A DNA stretch of 64,000 bases. Origin: Verticillium longisporum. Its lineage: Eukaryota > Ascomycota > Sordariomycetes > Glomerellales > Plectosphaerellaceae. How positions within the stretch are numbered: position 1 is the stretch's first letter; every line of letters starts with the position of its first letter. A model generated the notes under the pieces. That model was not told the DNA's origin. It did not search any database and saw only the letters and a program-made list of their open reading frames with translations. Position numbers and translations under genes: made by a program. The stretch lies in the NCBI GenBank assembly GCA_019188255.1, contig JAETXT010000011.1:1426001-1490000 (forward strand), written 5' to 3'. Positions 59,166 through 64,000 of this stretch are shown here, in pieces.

Positions 59166-62100
59166 TCAAAAACGCTTAACCGCCCGAACAAGGCCCACAT
59201 CCGCCTTGGAGAAAGCAGCCCAATCCGGCGAGTACTGGAGACACTCGTGGAAAGCCGGGATCGTCTCAGGCACATTGGCGTCGCTGTAGTGACACTTGAT
59301 AGTGCCCGATATGCCTGCTCTTTCCCGGAGCTCTTCGACGGTGTCCTTGTCAACCGGCTTGCCAGTCTCTAGGGCTACCTCGTCGGCCTTGTGCTGATCA
59401 TTCCACTCCACATCCACGACCCAGGGTGATGTCCAGTCACGACGGAAGAGCCTGAGGCTCCCGACGCCTGCATCGGGATACTGTCCTAGTCGAGAATCAA
59501 GGCCCTCGGAGCCGCGAATGGCAAAGTTCGAGACGGGCTGGTCAAAGATGACAGTACAGACCTTCGAATCCGCCGCGTCAATCGACAGGGTAGCCCGGTT
59601 CTTGCTGTCGTCTGATCGTGTAATGTTGACCGACACTAGATGCTGGTATCTCTTATTGGTGACGGTAACCGTTCCATTATCCAGGCCATCATGCAGCAGG
59701 GGCGGGACCGCGGACCCATCGTACGAACAATCAACAAGACCAGACCTGGCGTTCGAATCGGTGCAGGTAATTACCTTGCCTGACGTAGAGGGCAGCTCCC
59801 CAATGACCGAATGGACGTACTTGTCAAGACCTGTCAGAGAGACCTTGGTGGATCCATCGCTCACATCAATCTCCTGCACAAAGTAGATCTTGTACCTGTT
59901 GTTTGCAGAGAACGGGAAAGCAATGAGGTTGTAGATGAGCGTGCCAGTGAACGCAGCGAAGAGAATGGTGGGAACATAGTAATGAACCCGGTGAATGAAA
60001 GGGGCAAGCGGCACGAGAATGACAATGCTGAGAACAGCAATGATCAGGTAGGTAGTGAGAACGCTGCCTCCATCGGCACCGCCAGCTTGTGTCGCAGCGA
60101 CAGCAAAAGCCCGATCTGTCCCCACAAGATGACGTTGATCGGAGCCAGCAGGAGGAACTGCAAGATCCAAGTCCAGCCTGGCAGCCGGCCAGACCAGGGC
60201 TGCTCGTTGTCAAAAGGTTTGTGCTTATCGGGACTGCTCTTTCTGGTAAACACAGACCGGTATGCTGTCCCAAAGGTCGATCGCACGCGACTGTCTCCAC
60301 CAGCCCTGAGAGGCGTGGTCTCAGTAGGCTCGTGTTCGCTATCGTCTCCGTCACTGTCTTCGGCTTCATCGTTCGGTGTGCCCGGAGCAATCAGAGCATC
60401 ATCATGGGGAGCTCGCTGATTCTGTCGCGGACTTGGTGGTCGTCGTGTGCCCGACGGGCATAGTCGTGCTTCTTGGTGAGACCGAACAGCTCAAGGAAGC
60501 TGATAACAGTCGACAGGAAAAGCGCAGAGTGCAGAAACACAACAGGATAACCCGATGCGATTCTGAGACGGTCCTCCGTCACCGCCACCACAATGAGCAG
60601 ACCCCAGCTGACGATGAAGAGCCAAATGTGAATGTAGCCCCGCTGCAGAGCACTTGGTCTGATAGCACTGGACCCCTTGAGGGTCATCCAGAGGGACATA
60701 TAGAATAGTGATAGCATCATGCCCCAGCTAGGATGTGTGTCAGATACCAGACAAAAAAATCAGAGCTGACAACTTACACTGCATATTCGCTGCTGTAGAC
60801 GATCATGGGGTTGATCTTGGTGAGCAAAAAGGCCGAGGCGAGCGTAAGCGCACCTGAGAAGCCCACTGCGATAGGGAAGCGCGTGAAACCACGGAAGCCG
60901 CCGATTGACACGGGGTCCTCTGAACCCTCGTTGTGAACGTTAATCTTTCTCGAGAAGAAGTAGAGCTTGTCGTGGCGGTTCAAGATGAAGACGATGATGG
61001 CAATAATCAGAGGTGACACGATCAGCAGCGTCAGGGACCACGCGAAAAGTCCTCGGAGCCCAAAGACAGCGAAGCCTTTGCCGAACATATCGAACCAAAC
61101 ACCCTTGCTGGCGTGGGATCCGCTGGGTACCTTGCGCCTGTCACCGTCAGACCTCTGGCCAGAAAACGTGTGCGTGTTATCTGAGAGGCTCTTGACAGCG
61201 GCGATCGAGTTGGAGAGCATGTGCCAGAGACTTGCGGGGGAAGCATGGCGGGTGTCATCCTGGTCAGTGTGGTACCGGGGACGGGGTCTGTAAAAGGCAA
61301 TGTCGAGCCCACGTTGGCCAAAGATGTCGTCCCAGACTACGAAGTCAGTCTGACTCTTGACAAGGCCCATGGAGAATCCATCTGAAGCGACGACGAGACC
61401 GAATGGGTGAGGGGCCTTCTGGTACGCCTTGGTGACCTGCTCATCAGATGATCGGAACAAGACGGCACGGCCGCCGGCGCCGGCACCCTCCAAGTTGACA
61501 AATGTGGTAGGGAACGAGAACAGGGGCTGTTCGCGAAAGCCTTGGCCCCCAACAGGCCATCTTCTTCGCCATTGTTGAAGAGGAGCAGCAGGCCGCGTTT
61601 CGGTTGTCGGCCCTGGGTCGTGAAATAGTTGAGAATCTGCAGAATGCTCACGCATCCCATGCCGTCATCAGTGGCACCGTAACCGGACGCAACCCTGGCT
61701 CATGTTAGCTTCTTCGCACACACAGCGTCTACATGTAATGGCCAGCCTTACGAGTCGTAGTGGGCGTTGACGAGAACACCTCCTTTGCCAATGACGCGCA
61801 CGTCATTCTTGCCGGACTTCCACCACTCGCCTTGTTCATCCTCGGTGCCACGAATGTAAACCAGCTTGTTGGTGCCCTCGAAGTATGTGCCCACGCCAGC
61901 GGTGTGATCGCCAAGCATGCCAATATCGGTCGCCCACGTTACATTGGCGAGGTTGTCATCGAAGACCGTCACGGATGGGACAGAGGAGGAACGGCTGAAG
62001 AGCTCGAGGGTGACATCGACATTTCGCTTGGAAGCGCTAAGAAACAAAGTCAGTCGGGCGGAAGACGAGCAAGACTACGGGATAAAGACTGACATGGTCT

Positions 62101-62418
62101 TAGTCCCCTGCACGGCACCAGTCTTTTCCAGGGTCCAGTTCACATCGTTGCGGTCGAGAATGTCTGCGATGCGCTCGAGGATGTAGTCACCAACACGTTC
62201 GTTGTCACGGCTATTGTAGGGGTGGTAGTGTTTCGTGATCGTCGTCAAGTCGTGCCAGGCTTCGGTCAGATTGATACCGGGGGTCGGGGTCGGGGAGGAC
62301 GGCGCGGGGGCACGGTCTCATGAATCCACAGCAGAGGTACTAGGAGAGCAAGGTAGATGATGATGGTCCAGAAGGTCACGGGTCCGACCCGGAAGCCGAA
62401 GGGGTTGTGGCACTTCAT
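59166..62418 (-). CDS. vacuolar membrane M28 metalloprotease (Pff1 type), four frame breaks
   Basis: Four exons (62418-62094, 62036-61752, 61694-60778, 60727-59166), introns 57, 57 and 50 nt. One membrane helix near the start ([19 protein letters not shown]) is followed by the M28 peptidase domain with metal ligands in [22 protein letters not shown] and [11 protein letters not shown] large multi-helix membrane region follows, then a luminal C-terminal domain ending at 59166. The frame is broken at 62306-62310 (G5), 61523-61526 (G4), 60406-60409 (G4) and about 60105-60108 (A4). One base restored at each gives exactly 1031 codons, close to yeast Pff1, so I read these as assembly errors. Pff1 is an integral vacuolar peptidase whose substrates are poorly known. 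Confidence 0.9.
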
Positions 62419-63340
62419 GGCGGGCGTCAGACGGTGGACGGACGGCAGAGAGCCAGGTGCGTGGATGGTGTTTGGTGGTAGTCCAAAAAAAGAAGAGGCC
62501 GAGACGACGGGGTATGGCCTGGCAGAGAGCGCAGAGGGTGAGGAGGTTGACGGCACAGTCGATATTGGAAGTGGGAGAGACAGAGGAGGGCGGGGTGGCC
62601 CAAGCTCCATTGCTGCTACACTTGGGCGATGTCATCATAGGTACCTACCTAGGTACCTAGGTAGGTAGATAGCTGTCTAAGGCACATCCACCCTACAGCA
62701 GGTGCCGCAGGTGCCGCCTCGAGGTGGTGGTTAGCCTGGAATGCGGGGCGAGGAAGCCACGCATCTGTCGCTATCGCCGAGGTGAACCGCTGTGATCCGC
62801 TGTGGATGTAGGTAGCGCCTGCATCGCATATGCAAGTCATGCCCTGTCTCCAGCATTATCATGCACACTAATCGAGAGAACCTGTAATCGCGAGGCCCAG
62901 CGAACATAAGGCTGAAAACTGATCATTTCAGCAGATCACTCTCTTCACAACATGCACGAGGCGCAATGCCAAACTATGAAAGTTTTGCGTTAGTCACTAC
63001 ATATTGGGTGCATACTGAAGTCAGTCTAATGGTACATTTCAGTGCCTGCTCGGGCACTCCCAGTCATGATCGACTTGCGCGGATCGCCGGTGCAGACTCT
63101 CCTCAGGTTCTCTAGACTTGTTAGACGCCCCCGGAGCAAGATAGACGGTGCCTGAATCCTAAAAAGTCAAGACGGCCTGTCATGTCAAGAGGTCATCATC
63201 ATGCAAAGCTCAACAGCCCTGCTCGTCAGTACATGGCGTCTTGTCCACGGTAGTTCAGGCATGTTCAGGTGTGCTAAGCCGTCTCAAGAAGCCAAACGCT
63301 GTTAGTCCACTGTAGCCGCTAGCCTTGTCGTTGGCCTCCC
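62419..63340. other. intergenic; PFF1 promoter with TAGGTACC-type repeats
   Basis: No supported gene. Overlapping palindromic TAGGTACC/CCTAGG units lie at 62638-62670, about 220 bp upstream of the PFF1 start. Confidence 0.5.
62638..62670. repeat. TAGGTACCTA-type short palindromic repeat
   Basis: Alternating TAGG and TACC units form several nested 6-8 bp palindromes. Shorter relatives of the same motif occur at 41777-41790 and 48083-48097, all in non-coding DNA. Confidence 0.7.
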
Positions 63341-63970
63341 TCAAGCGCCAGGAGGGGGCGGGGGCGGGTGGACGCTGGGAGGGGGAGGAGGTGCGTGGCC
63401 GGTGGGGGGCGGGGGAGGAGGAGCCCCGCCTGCGTACTGCTGGATGAGTGCGTTTAGGTTGCCAGTGAGGTTAGGCGGGGCTCCAAGACCAGGAGCTCCA
63501 GGTGGCGGGGAATGCCGGGAGGAGCACTCATGCCGGGAGGAGCACCGTAGCCACCGGAGTAACCGCCGTAGCCTCCGTAGCCGCCCTGCGTACCGGGAGC
63601 CTGCTGCCACGGCGCGGCGTTCTGACCACCTTGAATGCCGTAGTTGTTACCACCTTGACCGCCGTAATAGTCGCCGCCGCCGCCGCCGCCGCCACCATGG
63701 CCGCGATGATCATCGCGGTCGCGGTTGCGGTCACGCGCCCAGGGAGCAGCACCGCTGCCTCCACCACCACCGCCGCCGCCGCCAGAGCCGCCGTCTTGGT
63801 TCGACTCGTTGCGCGACCGCCAGGGGCAGGCCCGCCTGTTGGGCCGCGCTGCCAGGGCTTGACATCACCACCTCTCTGGTCGTTGTTATACGAGCCAGGT
63901 CCGGCTTCGATGCGAGCAGGAGGAGCGCCATCGGCGGGACCGCCGCCAAGCTCTTGCATGAGTTGCTGGG
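63341..63970 (-). CDS. branchpoint-bridging protein (Msl5/SF1/BBP), last exon, partial, two frame breaks
   Basis: The last exon of a gene that continues past the window. It starts after an acceptor (TGACGTAG) at 63971. The sequence QQLMQELGGG, VKPWQRGPTG, APWARDRNRDRDDHRGHG, NAAPWQQAPG, GAPPGMSAPPGIP and NALIQQYAGG followed by proline runs matches the C-terminal tail of the fungal splicing factor 1 homologue, which binds the intron branch site through upstream KH and zinc-knuckle domains not contained here. Two missing bases, at 63823-63826 (G4) and 63507-63510 (G4), split it into three frames. Restoring one base at each gives a continuous protein ending in PPPPPPGA. The glycine runs encoded by GGC repeats make assembly errors likely. 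Confidence 0.8.
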
Positions 63971-64000
63971 CTACGTCAGTACACTATTATCCACTGGGTC

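Overview
This window is nuclear DNA from a filamentous ascomycete, most likely a Sordariomycete and plausibly Hypocreales. The basis is short introns (about 46-125 nt) with GT..AG ends and CTAAC/CTGAC-like branch sites, split genes for general eukaryotic proteins (Hsp90, TAF5, Med11, Vps5, Msl5/BBP, ARE-type acyltransferase, Pff1), Clr5-domain and Zn2Cys6 regulators, and two intron-containing tRNA genes. The species cannot be named from the sequence alone.

Layout. 1-10.4 kb is gene-poor: one small conserved-looking zinc-ribbon protein (4034-4333, minus) and a few short tandem repeats. 10.4-15.2 kb holds two decayed genes: an HSL-type esterase with two in-frame TGA codons, and a Clr5-domain gene with two in-frame stops near its 3' end. 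18.0-19.1 kb is a three-exon RNase T2. 22.6-24.9 kb is a Zn2Cys6 transcription factor. 25.8 kb is tRNA-Ala, and 26.2-28.2 kb a sterol O-acyltransferase. 29.7-41.6 kb looks like an accessory catabolic neighbourhood: a secreted GH78 rhamnosidase, tRNA-Tyr, a flavocytochrome b2-type 2-hydroxyacid dehydrogenase ending in SKL, a divergently transcribed secreted GH3 beta-glucosidase, and a 12-exon Dal5-type MFS transporter. 41.6-44.8 kb is AT-richer and relic-like: two diverged copies of a ~170 bp repeat, one small hypothetical gene, and a 475 bp element with perfect 31 bp terminal inverted repeats flanked by TA. 44.9-64 kb is a dense housekeeping block: Hsp90, a flavin-reductase-like protein, mitoribosomal bL31m, Vps5, a single-pass membrane protein, TAF5, Med11, the vacuolar M28 protease Pff1, and the C-terminal exon of Msl5/BBP (cut by the window end).

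Two kinds of gene damage must be kept apart. Ten reading-frame breaks in five otherwise well-conserved genes are each explained by one missing base, seven of them in G/C runs of 4-5. Restoring one base per break makes every complete gene model divisible by three, including essential genes, so these look like assembly errors and not biology. The in-frame stops in the esterase and the Clr5 gene need no indel and cannot be explained that way; those two look like genuine pseudogenes.

I found no CRISPR array, prophage, rRNA or clearly new multi-gene system. The most interesting biology is the rhamnosidase / SKL-tagged lactate-type dehydrogenase / beta-glucosidase / transporter neighbourhood, which would fit breakdown of rhamnosyl-glucosides (fungal rhamnose catabolism yields L-lactaldehyde and then L-lactate), and the TIR element.
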